Shown piece after piece: positions 15,470-23,714 of a stretch of DNA of 64,000 nt. The notes under the pieces were generated by a model. The model did no database searches, was not told the DNA's origin, and worked only from the letters and a program-made list of their open reading frames with translations. A program made the translations under genes and the position numbers. Source of the stretch: Herbaspirillum sp. RV1423 (GTDB lineage Bacteria; Pseudomonadota; Gammaproteobacteria; Burkholderiales; Burkholderiaceae_D); contig NZ_CBXX010000006.1 in NCBI RefSeq assembly GCF_000577615.1, forward strand, positions 1 through 64,000, given 5' to 3'. Position 1 is the stretch's first letter. Each line of letters starts with the position of its first letter.

Positions 15470-18001
15470 TCATGTGTCTAACCGCTTTACGAACTCCAGC
15501 CAGAACAATGCTGTGAGAAATACCAAGACGCCCACCGCCAGCATCAGTAGTGTTGGCGCTGCAAAATAAAATACGCTGCTAATCGCGGGTACCTCGAGTA
15601 CCGTAGCGAGGAGGATCAACTCAAGTAGAACTATCCAACCCAAATATCTATTGGCATTGAAAGTTCTCCATTGCGTAGCCCCCCAGGATCGATTGACATA
15701 AATCAGCCCAAGATTGGAGAGAACCAGTACAAAGAATGTCAGTGCCCGCGACATCTCATCCGGATTTCCAATGTGGCGCATTTCAGCATAAACGCCGAGC
15801 AACAAAAGCAAGAGTCCGCCTCCTTGCCACAAACCTCGCCGAAGAACCTTGACATCAAACAAGTGCTGATCATGAGAACGAGGTTTACTCGTCATCAGGT
15901 CTTTCTCAGCCGACTCGGCCTCAAAGACAATTGAGCAAGCAGGATCGATAATGAGCTGCAAGAAAAGAATATGTACCGGCATCAAGACAATTGGCCACCC
16001 AAACACCACCGGGACGATAGACAAGCCGACAATCGGTACGTGTACCGCAACCACAAAGACGATAGCCTTACGCAAATTAGCAAACACCCTTCGTCCGTGG
16101 CGTATCGCCGTGACAATCGAAGAAAAGTCGTCATTGAGCAAGACAATGTCCGCAGCCTCGCGCGCGACATCGGTTCCACGCGCTCCCATTGCAATACCAA
16201 TATCTGCCGCCTTTAACGCCGGAGCATCGTTCACGCCGTCGCCAGTCATCGCCACAACTTCACCCTGTGCACGCAGCGCCTGAACCAGCCTCAATTTCTG
16301 CTCCGGATGAATACGGCAGAAAATACTGGTATCCGCGATTCGCTGGCGCAACTGATTCTCGTCGAGCCTCGCAAGTTCGCTTCCTGTCATGACTTTTCCG
16401 TCGCCACCTAATCCGACCTGCTTGCCGATGGACGCGGCCGTTGCGGGATGATCTCCGGTAAGCATCATGACGCGGATACCAGCCTCTCGACATTGCGCAA
16501 TTGCTTTGGGAACGTCAGCGCGTATCGGGTCTTCAAGCGCGACTAAGCCAAGGAATTCAAAGTCAAAGTCGTGCTGGTTATCTGGTAGCTTCTCTGTCTT
16601 GAAAGTTGCTCTGGCGACGGCGAGAAGCCGCAGGCCGGCTGCAGCCATAACGCTCACCTGCTTAGCAATGGCGGCTGCTCTGACAGGATCCAGATGACAT
16701 AGATCAACAATCGCCTCTGGAGCACCCTTTGCAGCAATCATCAAAGAGCGCTGATCAGGTGACTGCCAAACACGAGACATGGCAAGCATTTTTGGCGACA
16801 AAGGATAGTCCTCAACAAGGACCCAATCCGAGTGCAAATGCTCCGTGTCTGCCAGCAAGCGTTTTCCAGCATCGGCGATTGCGGTCTCCATCGGATCGAA
16901 AGCACGTCTGTGACTGGCGAGAACGGCAAACTCCATGACTTCGTGCAAGGATTCCGGCAAGCCCGATTGGTTTGGCAGCGACACGTCATACTCCGAGGAT
17001 TCGGAACAGATTCGCTGCAGCACCATTTTGTTGGCGGTGAGTGTTCCCGTCTTGTCGACGCACAGTACGGTAGTCGCCCCCAGCTGCTCCATCGCAGGAA
17101 TGTGGCGTGTCAGAACGTTTTTTTGAGACAGCCGCCAAGCCCCCAGACTAAGAAATATTATCAGAATGACCGGGAGTTCCTCCGGAATGACAGCCATTGC
17201 CAGAGTAAGTCCAGCAAGAATTCCCTCCAGCCAATCATTCGTGATCAGCCAGTAAATACAAGCCAGAAGGCCAGCCAGAGCAACGCCGCCAATCGCGACA
17301 TAACGCACGACATGTTGTGTTTCAATCTGAATCGGCGTGCTCGATTGCCCTAACCCATCGAGAGATGCGCCTATTTTTCCCAGCGCACTGTGAACACCGG
17401 TTGCAATGATATAACCGCGAGCCGTTCCTTGCGTTACCAGGGTACCGGAAAAAACGATCCCGGCAGAGTCGCCTTCTTTTACCCCTGCTGCATGATTTTC
17501 CTTTAAAGCAGCTTGCTTCAAAACGGGCACGGATTCGCCAGTCAACATCGATTCGTCGACTGTCAGATTGGATGCTTCCAACAGTGATATGTCGGCAGGG
17601 ATACGATCACCCTCGGAGAGCAGAACAATGTCTCCGCACACTAGCTCTCGTCCGGAAATCTTGATTGTTTTTCCATCGCGGATGACGAGCGCTTGCGGGC
17701 CGGACAGCTCGCGCAGTGCACTGAGTGAGTTTTCTGCACGTCTTTGCTGTACGAACGTAATGCCCATGACGACAAATACAAATCCAAGCAACATCATTGC
17801 CTCTTGTCGATTTCCGAGGACAAGATAAATTGCGCCGCAGGCAATCAAGAGCAAAAACATCGGCTCTGACAACATTTTTCGCAGCAACTCCAGCAATCCC
17901 CGCTTGGCAGTATCGGGCAATTCGTTGAGACCGTCCCGCGCTAGTAGACGAGCTGCTTCTGGCGTACTGAGACCGCTATGTTCCTCCGGTTTTATATTCA
18001 T
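15470..18001 (-). CDS. Cation-translocating P-type ATPase (P2-like)
   Basis: This 843-aa ATPase has an N-terminal cation-ATPase domain (GLSTPEAARLLARDG), the actuator motif TGES at 154-157, PEELP at 273-277 in the transport helix, phosphorylation site DKTGT with Asp316, and a hinge motif TGDGVNDAP, followed by C-terminal helices. It lacks N-terminal heavy-metal (CxxC) domains and CPx, so it is not a copper/zinc P1B pump. It resembles PacL-like P2 ATPases (Ca2+, Mn2+ or unknown cation). The ATG at 18001 is preferred over an in-frame GTG six codons upstream, because AAGGGCGAG lies before it. It overlaps the CDF gene by 26 bp, suggesting coupled expression. Confidence 0.88.
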   Translation of the reverse strand: MNIKPEEHSGLSTPEAARLLARDGLNELPDTAKRGLLELLRKMLSEPMFLLLIACGAIYLVLGNRQEAMMLLGFVFVVMGITFVQQRRAENSLSALRELSGPQALVIRDGKTIKISGRELVCGDIVLLSEGDRIPADISLLEASNLTVDESMLTGESVPVLKQAALKENHAAGVKEGDSAGIVFSGTLVTQGTARGYIIATGVHSALGKIGASLDGLGQSSTPIQIETQHVVRYVAIGGVALAGLLACIYWLITNDWLEGILAGLTLAMAVIPEELPVILIIFLSLGAWRLSQKNVLTRHIPAMEQLGATTVLCVDKTGTLTANKMVLQRICSESSEYDVSLPNQSGLPESLHEVMEFAVLASHRRAFDPMETAIADAGKRLLADTEHLHSDWVLVEDYPLSPKMLAMSRVWQSPDQRSLMIAAKGAPEAIVDLCHLDPVRAAAIAKQVSVMAAAGLRLLAVARATFKTEKLPDNQHDFDFEFLGLVALEDPIRADVPKAIAQCREAGIRVMMLTGDHPATAASIGKQVGLGGDGKVMTGSELARLDENQLRQRIADTSIFCRIHPEQKLRLVQALRAQGEVVAMTGDGVNDAPALKAADIGIAMGARGTDVAREAADIVLLNDDFSSIVTAIRHGRRVFANLRKAIVFVVAVHVPIVGLSIVPVVFGWPIVLMPVHILFLQLIIDPACSIVFEAESAEKDLMTSKPRSHDQHLFDVKVLRRGLWQGGGLLLLLLGVYAEMRHIGNPDEMSRALTFFVLVLSNLGLIYVNRSWGATQWRTFNANRYLGWIVLLELILLATVLEVPAISSVFYFAAPTLLMLAVGVLVFLTALFWLEFVKRLDT

Positions 18002-18980
18002 GGGCTCGCCCTTCTGCACTGGCTTGAGTTGCCGCCGACGATGCCAGCGAGTGATCCAGATCCGGACGATGCCAGGGATCGATGTGCGTCATGAGATTGA
18101 GTACGCGATGACGTTGCAGCACCCGTTGCCTGGCGAGGACGGCAATGTCATGTCCGGCCTCGACGGTGATTTGAGCATCTACTTCAATATGTGCATCAAC
18201 CACGATCATGTCACCCATCTTGCGTGTTCGTACGTCATGTATGCCGCTCACGCCCGGTGTCGCAAGCAGTGTGCTGCGAATGGCATCGACTTCATCTTGA
18301 TCAACGGAACGATCCATCAGATCATGCAATGCATCCCATCCGAATTCCCAGCCCATCTTGACCACCATGACACCGACGATAAGCGCAGCGATAGGGTCTA
18401 GGATCGGATATCCCGATAAATTACCGATAATGCCGACACCGACAACCAATGAGGAAGCCGCATCCGAACGCGCATGCCAGGCATTCGCCACCAACATGCC
18501 GGACTTGACTCGCTTGGCCACGCGAAGCATGTAACGAAACAGAAGTTCCTTGGCTAACAGCGCGCCGCACGCCACCCACAAGGCAATGATATGCACCTGT
18601 TGCACACTATCGGGGTTCTCCAGTTTCACAACCGCCGACCACAGCATGCCAATCCCGACGCCCAGGAGCAACATGCCCAATATCAGCGAAGCTGCAGTTT
18701 CAAATCGATGATGCCCATAGGGATGCTCTTCATCAGCGTCTTTCTTACTATGATGATTCGCGAAGAGAACGACAAAATCAGCAACCAAATCGGACAACGA
18801 GTGCACGCCATCAGCGATCAATCCTTGAGACTTTGAAAATATCCCAACGGTAATCTGCAGTAGTGTCAACAGCAGATTGACCCCAACGCTTACCCAAGTA
18901 CTTTGCGATGCTGCTTTGGCGCGATCCAGCTGGCTATGCGTGGTGTCTTCTGTGTCATCGGAAAAATCGTTGTAGTTCAT
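17976..18980 (-). CDS. Cation diffusion facilitator (CDF) exporter, Zn-type motifs
   Basis: This 334-aa CDF protein has six predicted membrane helices and a C-terminal cytoplasmic domain. The TM2 metal motif is DGVHSLSD (His60, Asp64) and the TM5 motif is WHARSDA. The HxxxD/HxxxD pairing is typical of zinc-transporting CDFs. A His-rich cytoplasmic loop reads HHSKKDADEEHPYGHHRFE. The start at 18980 is where CDF-type sequence begins; the frame extends 10 codons further. It is closely similar to the CDF encoded at 32094-33011. Its 3' end overlaps the P-type ATPase start, and both lie downstream of a universal stress protein gene, suggesting a metal/stress cassette. Confidence 0.88.
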   Translation of the reverse strand: MNYNDFSDDTEDTTHSQLDRAKAASQSTWVSVGVNLLLTLLQITVGIFSKSQGLIADGVHSLSDLVADFVVLFANHHSKKDADEEHPYGHHRFETAASLILGMLLLGVGIGMLWSAVVKLENPDSVQQVHIIALWVACGALLAKELLFRYMLRVAKRVKSGMLVANAWHARSDAASSLVVGVGIIGNLSGYPILDPIAALIVGVMVVKMGWEFGWDALHDLMDRSVDQDEVDAIRSTLLATPGVSGIHDVRTRKMGDMIVVDAHIEVDAQITVEAGHDIAVLARQRVLQRHRVLNLMTHIDPWHRPDLDHSLASSAATQASAEGRAHEYKTGGT

Positions 18981-19045
18981 AGCGAAATAAATAGGGATTG
19001 GTGGAAACAAGCGCCATGGATTAACAACATCAACGCGCGCTCGGA

Positions 19046-19483
19046 TTATCTGAAGACAATGACTGGTATCTTGCTGTATGCCAATACTTTTTGCGTTTGG
19101 CTACCGAGCAATAGCTTATCGAGGCCGGTACGACCGTGTGACGCAATAAATATACTGTCGCAAGCATACTTTTTGGACGCAATCAGAATCTCGTCCGAAG
19201 GATTAGCACTTTCCGCCGTATGAACTTGACAGGGCACACCTGATTTCTCAGCAAGATCTCTGATGATTTCCACATTATCTCTTGCTTGCTGGCGGATTGA
19301 GTCGGCAAGCATTACAAGGTCATCGCCTCCACCAATCAGAGAAATAGGAAAATACCTGGATATCTCCGCAACTGAAAGCCCGACGATTGCGCTTCCATGA
19401 TCTTTGGCGAACTCGATTGCCGCTCTGACGGCGCGGTTCGATAGATCAGATCCATCGGTTGGGACTAGTATCTTCTTGAACAT
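19046..19483 (-). CDS. Universal stress protein, UspA family
   Basis: This 145-aa single-domain protein begins MFKKILVPTDGSDLS. The ATP-binding signature G-x2-G-x9-G-S/T is present in HGRTGLDKLLLGSQT near the C-terminus, so it should be the nucleotide-binding type. GGAG precedes the ATG at 19483. It lies 65 bp upstream of the CDF gene in the same direction, forming a probable usp-CDF-ATPase unit. Usp proteins are typically induced by oxygen limitation or growth arrest, which fits the FNR-like box upstream. Confidence 0.88.
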   Translation of the reverse strand: MFKKILVPTDGSDLSNRAVRAAIEFAKDHGSAIVGLSVAEISRYFPISLIGGGDDLVMLADSIRQQARDNVEIIRDLAEKSGVPCQVHTAESANPSDEILIASKKYACDSIFIASHGRTGLDKLLLGSQTQKVLAYSKIPVIVFR

Positions 19484-19513
19484 GCACACTCCGGATTGAG
19501 AAATATCAATTTC

Positions 19514-19554
19514 ATCGTACGCGCAATAAACGGCGCTTCACTGATCTGAATCAA
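19514..19554 (-). promoter_or_regulatory. Candidate FNR/ANR-type promoter of the usp gene
   Basis: On the minus strand TTGATTCAGATCAG (19554 to 19541) matches the FNR consensus except the last base. A weak -10 hexamer TACGAT (19519 to 19514, 4 of 6) is centred 31 nt downstream, close to class II spacing. It lies 31-71 bp upstream of the usp start codon. Confidence 0.5.
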
Positions 19555-19647
19555 GTCAGCCGAACACAGCAATGCGCTAATGACTGTTGATATTGGAAAT
19601 CTGTTGAGGAGAAGAGGATCAGGCAGCTCTTTGTGAACTGTAGAACA

Positions 19648-19685
19648 TAGGTATGTCCCGCACTGTGCGTTGCCAGACATACCTA
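19648..19685. repeat. 10-bp inverted repeat TAGGTATGTC / GACATACCTA
   Basis: Perfect arms are separated by 18 nt and lie just past the 3' end of the small minus-strand gene at 19723. There is no T tract. It may be a weak attenuator or a regulator site for the usp promoter region. Function is unknown. Confidence 0.45.
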
Positions 19686-19722
19686 AGTGAGCCGCTTGGA
19701 AGTGGCCCGCCGGCAGACGAGT

Positions 19723-19905
19723 TTAAGCCGTTGTATTGACAATGCTGCCAACGTTACCACTCATTTGACGAGGCTTTTCAACCTCCCCTGCCTTGCTACC
19801 GTCATGATCGCCATCGCCATCGACGCGTCCTGCATTGGCGGTAGCTGTAGTCGGAGGTGGTGGAGCATAGGCTGTTCTTGTTGCACTGCTGATTGCGGAA
19901 GTCAT
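19723..19905 (-). CDS. Small Asp/Gly-rich protein of unknown function
   Basis: This 60-aa protein has a strong AAGGAGT site before its ATG. It has a polyproline stretch at residues 15-18, then a DGDGDHDGS segment reminiscent of a calcium-loop-like Asp/Gly motif. I do not recognise a family by name, but small proteins with this layout appear familiar from Burkholderiales. No signal peptide or membrane helix is seen. It is divergent from the two-component genes. Confidence 0.5.
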   Translation of the reverse strand: MTSAISSATRTAYAPPPPTTATANAGRVDGDGDHDGSKAGEVEKPRQMSGNVGSIVNTTA

Positions 19906-19992
19906 GTCGTACTCCTTGATGTTTTCAGAGAAATGGAAAACCTTATACTTGTCCGCAAAATACTGCTGACGAAATTGATGGTAATGCGCGAC

Positions 19993-20009
19993 ACTTAGGC
20001 CAGACTTAG
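19993..20009. promoter_or_regulatory. Direct repeat ACTTAG-N5-ACTTAG, candidate OmpR/PmrA-type site
   Basis: Two identical hexamers start 11 bp apart, the helical period of OmpR-family response-regulator sites. The arrangement resembles the PmrA box (YTTAAK-N5-YTTAAK) with changes in each half-site. It lies between the small divergent gene and the response-regulator gene, whose start is about 235 bp away. The rest of 19906-20244 shows no gene. Confidence 0.4.
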
Positions 20010-20244
20010 ACGTTCACTACAAATCAAGAACAACGGAGGAATTGCAACAGACACTGGGGTTCGTCGAAGGACGTCAACATAGCAGAACTATGTCTTTCCT
20101 AAGTTTTGTCAGGCATATTGCTAATCTTGGCTCTCCATCCACAGGATTGACATGCTACTGACGCTGCGAAACAAGAGGCATTTGTATTTATGGTGGTTGG
20201 TAATCCACCTCAGTTTATTAGTTACAGGAACTCAACGTAAGCAG

Positions 20245-20907
20245 ATGCGAATTCTATTAGTCGAAGATGATGCAATGATAGGCGAAGCGATCTCGCAAGC
20301 GCTTAAAGATGCCTGTTACGCAGTAGATTGGGTGCGCGACGGACAATCCGCGCTGAGTACAGTGCATCGTCAACACTATGACGCGATGCTGCTCGATCTG
20401 GGCTTGCCGCACAAAGATGGCCTTGAGGTACTTCGCGTGCTACGGGCAAACAAAAATTCTCTGCCGATTTTAATTGTCAGTGCGAGAGACGCCGTTGAGG
20501 ATCGTATCCAGGGTCTAGACAGCGGCGCCGATGACTACATACTCAAGCCGTTTGAAATGTCCGAATTGCTTGCCAGAATCCGCGTAACCGTTCGTCGCAA
20601 CGCGGGCATTGCAACCCCTACTCTGTCCAACGGTATGTTGTCTCTCGATCCGGCCAGCCGCGAAGTGACGGTTGACGGTGTGGCAACGCAGCTATCGGCC
20701 CGGGAATTTTCTTTGCTGCAAGCACTGTTGATCCGACCAGGGGCAATTCTGTCGCGAGTGGAGCTGGAGGACAGAATTTATGGTTGGAACGAAGAAGTCG
20801 AAAGCAACGCCGTTGAATTCCTGATTCATTCTCTCAGAAAGAAACTTGGCAGTTCCACGATAAAAAATGTCAGGGGGGTAGGATGGTTGGTCTCCAAAGG
20901 AGAATGA
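20245..20907 (+). CDS. OmpR-family response regulator, QseB/PmrA-like
   Basis: This 220-aa protein has a receiver domain (residues 1-115) with acidic pocket EDD at 7-9, phospho-acceptor Asp51 in LLDLGLP, and the conserved Lys in LKPFE. A winged-helix DNA-binding domain at about 125-220 ends NVRGVGWLVSKGE. The ATG at 20245 is where receiver homology begins; an open frame runs 31 codons upstream with no family match. It overlaps the kinase gene by 4 bp. QseB, PmrA/BasR and TctD-like regulators are close relatives, and the stimulus is not evident. Confidence 0.88.
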   Translation: MRILLVEDDAMIGEAISQALKDACYAVDWVRDGQSALSTVHRQHYDAMLLDLGLPHKDGLEVLRVLRANKNSLPILIVSARDAVEDRIQGLDSGADDYILKPFEMSELLARIRVTVRRNAGIATPTLSNGMLSLDPASREVTVDGVATQLSAREFSLLQALLIRPGAILSRVELEDRIYGWNEEVESNAVEFLIHSLRKKLGSSTIKNVRGVGWLVSKGE

Positions 20908-22256
20908 ATCATTCTTTGCAATTCCGACTTTCCATCTGGCTGGCGGGGTGCCTTGTCATGGTGACCTTGGGCGGCGTGGCAATGTCTTTCGGATTGGCGT
21001 TTCACGAAGCCAATGAGTTTCAGGACGACCTACTAAGGCAAGTCGCGGCACTGGTCGACTATCAGCATCTGAGCCAGACTCCGCGCAATGCGAAAAGTGT
21101 CATGACCGGCGATGACGACTCCCGCGTCATTATACAAATGCTGATGCAAAGGAGCGCCGACGAAGTATCCGACCAAGGGGACAGTGCTCTGGCTTTGCCG
21201 CATGATCTTCCTGACGGTGTGCAGACAATTACCATCGGCGCCGTCGACTGGCGGGTATTTATCAAGCCGTTGGATAACGGTGTGCGAGTTGCCGTTTCTC
21301 AACCAACCTCCGTGCGCAATGAGATCGCGAAAGACAGCGCGCTGCGGACACTCATACCGCTCCTGATACTACTTCCGCTCCTGATTATCCTGGTCGGCAT
21401 ATTGATAAAGCAAATGTTCCGACCGGTCAGGTCGCTTGCGCTGAGTCTGGATACACGCCCGGAACAAGAACTTGGCTTGTTGGACGAGAGTGAGCTCCCT
21501 CAAGAAATAAAGCCTTTTGTCGCGGCAATTAACCGACTGCTATCTCGTGTCGAACGATCTGTAAACACTCAGAGGCGATTCGTCGCCGATGCCGCTCATG
21601 AGTTGCGGTCACCGCTGACGGCACTTTCGTTGCAAGCTGAGCGCCTGTCAGAAGCCGACATGCCCATGGCGGCGAGAGAGCGCGTCATCACATTGAGACA
21701 GGGTATGGCCCGGACACAAGCGCTGATCAATCAATTGCTGGCGCTGGCACGTATCCAGGAAGGCAAACCGAATCGGCATACGTCTGTTTCGTTGCAGCGA
21801 ATAATACGCCTTGTACTTGAAGATCTGATTCCTCAGGCAGAACAAAAAAAGATTGATGTGGGAATGGCCAACGATGTAGATATCAGCATCGCAGCAGATG
21901 AAATGGAATTGAAAATCTTGGTCAAGAACCTGGTCGACAATGCTATTCGCTATACACCGAAAAACGGCCGCATCGATATGTCAATTGACGTAACGGAGGG
22001 GCTCGCAACATTGCTCATCGTCGATAACGGACCGGGCATTCAGGAAGATGACCGGCAACGCGTATTTGACGCGTTCTTTCGTGTTCTTGGCAATGAACAA
22101 GCCGGCTCCGGGCTGGGACTTTCCATCGTCAAGACAGCGGCAGACAACATGGGAGCAGCTATTGAACTTGGTCATGCCAACCCCTACCCGCCTTACGGTT
22201 TGAGCGTTGCTGTGAAATTTAAGCAATTTAGCGCTCCCCCATCGGCGAAGTCCTAG
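20904..22256 (+). CDS. Sensor histidine kinase, QseC/PmrB-like
   Basis: This 450-aa kinase has a TM segment near residues 10-33, a periplasmic sensor of about 120 residues, a second TM near 147-167, and a HisKA domain with His232 in the AAHELRSPL box. An HATPase_c domain follows, with NLVDNAIRYTP, DNGPGI and GSGLGLSIV. The ATG at 20904 overlaps the regulator stop (ATGA) and has AAAGGAG upstream. The layout matches QseC/PmrB. A b561 gene 29 bp downstream suggests the system may sense or control redox or envelope functions. Confidence 0.88.
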   Translation: MNHSLQFRLSIWLAGCLVMVTLGGVAMSFGLAFHEANEFQDDLLRQVAALVDYQHLSQTPRNAKSVMTGDDDSRVIIQMLMQRSADEVSDQGDSALALPHDLPDGVQTITIGAVDWRVFIKPLDNGVRVAVSQPTSVRNEIAKDSALRTLIPLLILLPLLIILVGILIKQMFRPVRSLALSLDTRPEQELGLLDESELPQEIKPFVAAINRLLSRVERSVNTQRRFVADAAHELRSPLTALSLQAERLSEADMPMAARERVITLRQGMARTQALINQLLALARIQEGKPNRHTSVSLQRIIRLVLEDLIPQAEQKKIDVGMANDVDISIAADEMELKILVKNLVDNAIRYTPKNGRIDMSIDVTEGLATLLIVDNGPGIQEDDRQRVFDAFFRVLGNEQAGSGLGLSIVKTAADNMGAAIELGHANPYPPYGLSVAVKFKQFSAPPSAKS

Positions 22257-22285
22257 CTTCAACACCATCCAAGAAAGCGAACACC

Positions 22286-22837
22286 ATGAAATCAGACTAT
22301 CTATACGAACAAGCGTCGGGTGAACAGTACTCCGTTCCTGCGAAACTTCTGCATTGGATACTAGCCGTACTCTTCATTGGCATGGTAGGGCTCGGCTGGT
22401 ACATGATGGACATCGAGGACTCACCGGGGAGTGACTGGTACTTCAATCTGCACAAATCCATAGGTCTCCTCGTGATTGGTTTGGTAATCTTACGTGCTGC
22501 ATGGCGTCTCACACATCGACCGGCGCCATTGCCGATGGCAACCCCTTCCTGGCAAATCGTCGCATCCACCATCAGTCATTGGGCGCTTTATGCACTGATG
22601 TTCGCGTTACCTCTTATAGGTATTATCGGTGCGGCATTCAGCAAGTCCGGCCTGGCGTTTTTTGGATCCCCGTTACCTCGCGTTGTTACAGAAAATCACG
22701 ATGTCGCCGAGTTTTTTTTCTCAGTACATTCTTTTGCTGCATGGATTCTTGTTATTCTCGTTTGCTTGCATGTTTTGGCTGGACTAAAGCATCTGTTGAT
22801 TGACAAAGACGGCGTATTTCAGCGCATGTGGTTCTAG
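22286..22837 (+). CDS. Cytochrome b561 family protein
   Basis: This 183-aa protein has four hydrophobic segments and the expected His ligand positions: AKLLHWILA near residue 23, FNLHKSIGLL near 56, and HSFAAWILVILVCLHV in the last helices. The family are di-heme b-type cytochromes of the inner membrane (CybB-like) that exchange electrons with the quinone pool, some acting as superoxide:quinone oxidoreductases. It follows the sensor kinase gene by 29 bp in the same direction, so it is probably cotranscribed. Confidence 0.87.
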   Translation: MKSDYLYEQASGEQYSVPAKLLHWILAVLFIGMVGLGWYMMDIEDSPGSDWYFNLHKSIGLLVIGLVILRAAWRLTHRPAPLPMATPSWQIVASTISHWALYALMFALPLIGIIGAAFSKSGLAFFGSPLPRVVTENHDVAEFFFSVHSFAAWILVILVCLHVLAGLKHLLIDKDGVFQRMWF

Positions 22838-23151
22838 ACATTCAAGCGCATTCCGTGCGCTGCTGCCAAACCTGCCTCACTCTTAAAGAGCGAACGAGTG
22901 GTTGACGAAGTAGTGTCCAGAGATGGATCCACCCCTAAAGTGTCACCCAGAGCCACCTTCGAGCTTAGTGAGGTACGCCCTTAGGTGAGGCGATTGAAGT
23001 GCTAGTTAGTGGAACGGTTAGAACGCAATTTACTGGCACGGCAGCTGCACATATTCAACTATGACACTAAGTTGAAAAAATGAGCAATTTTGGCTGCTTA
23101 GGTGGCCTTTGTTATTCAGAATTGTTCATAAACAATGTCGAAGTGAAAGTC
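22838..23151. other. Non-coding stretch at the right end of the low-GC region
   Basis: A small hairpin AGCGCA-N5-TGCGCT (22845-22861) follows the b561 stop, without a T tract. The remaining sequence has no recognisable gene. It ends at the 3' boundary of the truncated DUF2325 gene and may be foreign DNA next to an insertion junction. Confidence 0.4.
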
Positions 23152-23496
23152 TTAATATTTCCGGTTGCTATTTGCTTTTTTGCTTTGTCGTGAACAAATA
23201 AAGTCCACATAACCAACGCAGAGCTGTTTGACCAGGTGATAGGCGTTGTGGCTGATGTTGCCGGATGCGCAGACCACCATGTCGGCGCCGTTGAGCATCG
23301 GTTGCAGCCGATGCAGGTTGTCTTCGCGGCCGCCGTCGTGATGGATGAAGCGGCCCTGGTGTTGTTCGATGGCGATGCGGTAATGGTTGCGCGCGCCGGT
23401 CAGGCCGCCGACGCACAGCACACAGCGGTCGGCCAGGCTGAAGCCGGCAATGACGGGGCCGGAAACGGGCGTGTTCTTGTTGGTCGTGCGGTGCAT
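23152..23496 (-). pseudogene. 3'-truncated DUF2325 protein gene
   Basis: The first 90 or so residues are good DUF2325 sequence: CVLCVGG, FIHHDGGREDN, then ADMVVCASGNISHNAYHLVK. After LVKQLC the expected ending (a TGKP-like segment and a serine-rich tail) is replaced by an unrelated 20-residue tail encoded by AT-rich DNA. The GC-rich 5' part contrasts with the AT-rich sequence left of about 23225, so that point looks like an insertion or deletion junction. GAGG precedes the ATG at 23496. A short functional variant is not excluded. Confidence 0.65.
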
Positions 23497-23546
23497 GGAG
23501 AACCTCGGTTGTCGATAGTCGTTGCATGCAGACTAAACCGAACGCG

Positions 23547-23594
23547 CGCCGGAGCGAACGAAGAAATTGGCATCTGGTTATGCGGAATCCTGAT
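23547..23594. repeat. 48-bp direct repeat, copy A
   Basis: This copy matches 44 of 48 bases with copy B at 26618-26665, in the same orientation. It starts CGCCGGAGCGAA and ends TATGCGGAATCCTGAT. It lies between the truncated DUF2325 gene start and the ginA relic. The pair brackets the MFS-MarR operon. Confidence 0.8.
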
Positions 23595-23597
23595 TTT

Positions 23598-23712
23598 CTG
23601 GTCGAGAGGTACGTACGATCTGGGGTGCAGCAAAGTTTACACAGCTTGCACGGTGTTGCTGGCGCCCGCGACAACATGGTCGTGATTCGCGAGTTTCACC
23701 AATTATTGTGTC
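23598..23712 (+). pseudogene. Internally deleted relic of a ginA-like recombinase gene
   Basis: The translated sequence reads ERYVRSGVQQSLHS, then LHGVAGARDNMVVIREFH. Both parts match GinA (ERYVRSGSQQSPHT at about nt 325-365, and LYGVAGIRDNMTVIREFH at about nt 515-570). In intact ginA they are separated by roughly 150 nt, which is missing here. Nucleotide similarity is also strong (for example GTACGATCTGG and GTGATTCGCGAGTTTCAC are exact). The relic has the same orientation as ginA and stops at the 3' end of the MFS gene. Confidence 0.8.
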
Positions 23713-23714
23713 CC

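Noticed and set aside
23168..23685. Long overlapping frames over the DUF2325 gene and ginA relic
   Set aside because: They are mirror or frame-shifted readings of two features that are better explained by the DUF2325 start and the ginA relic.
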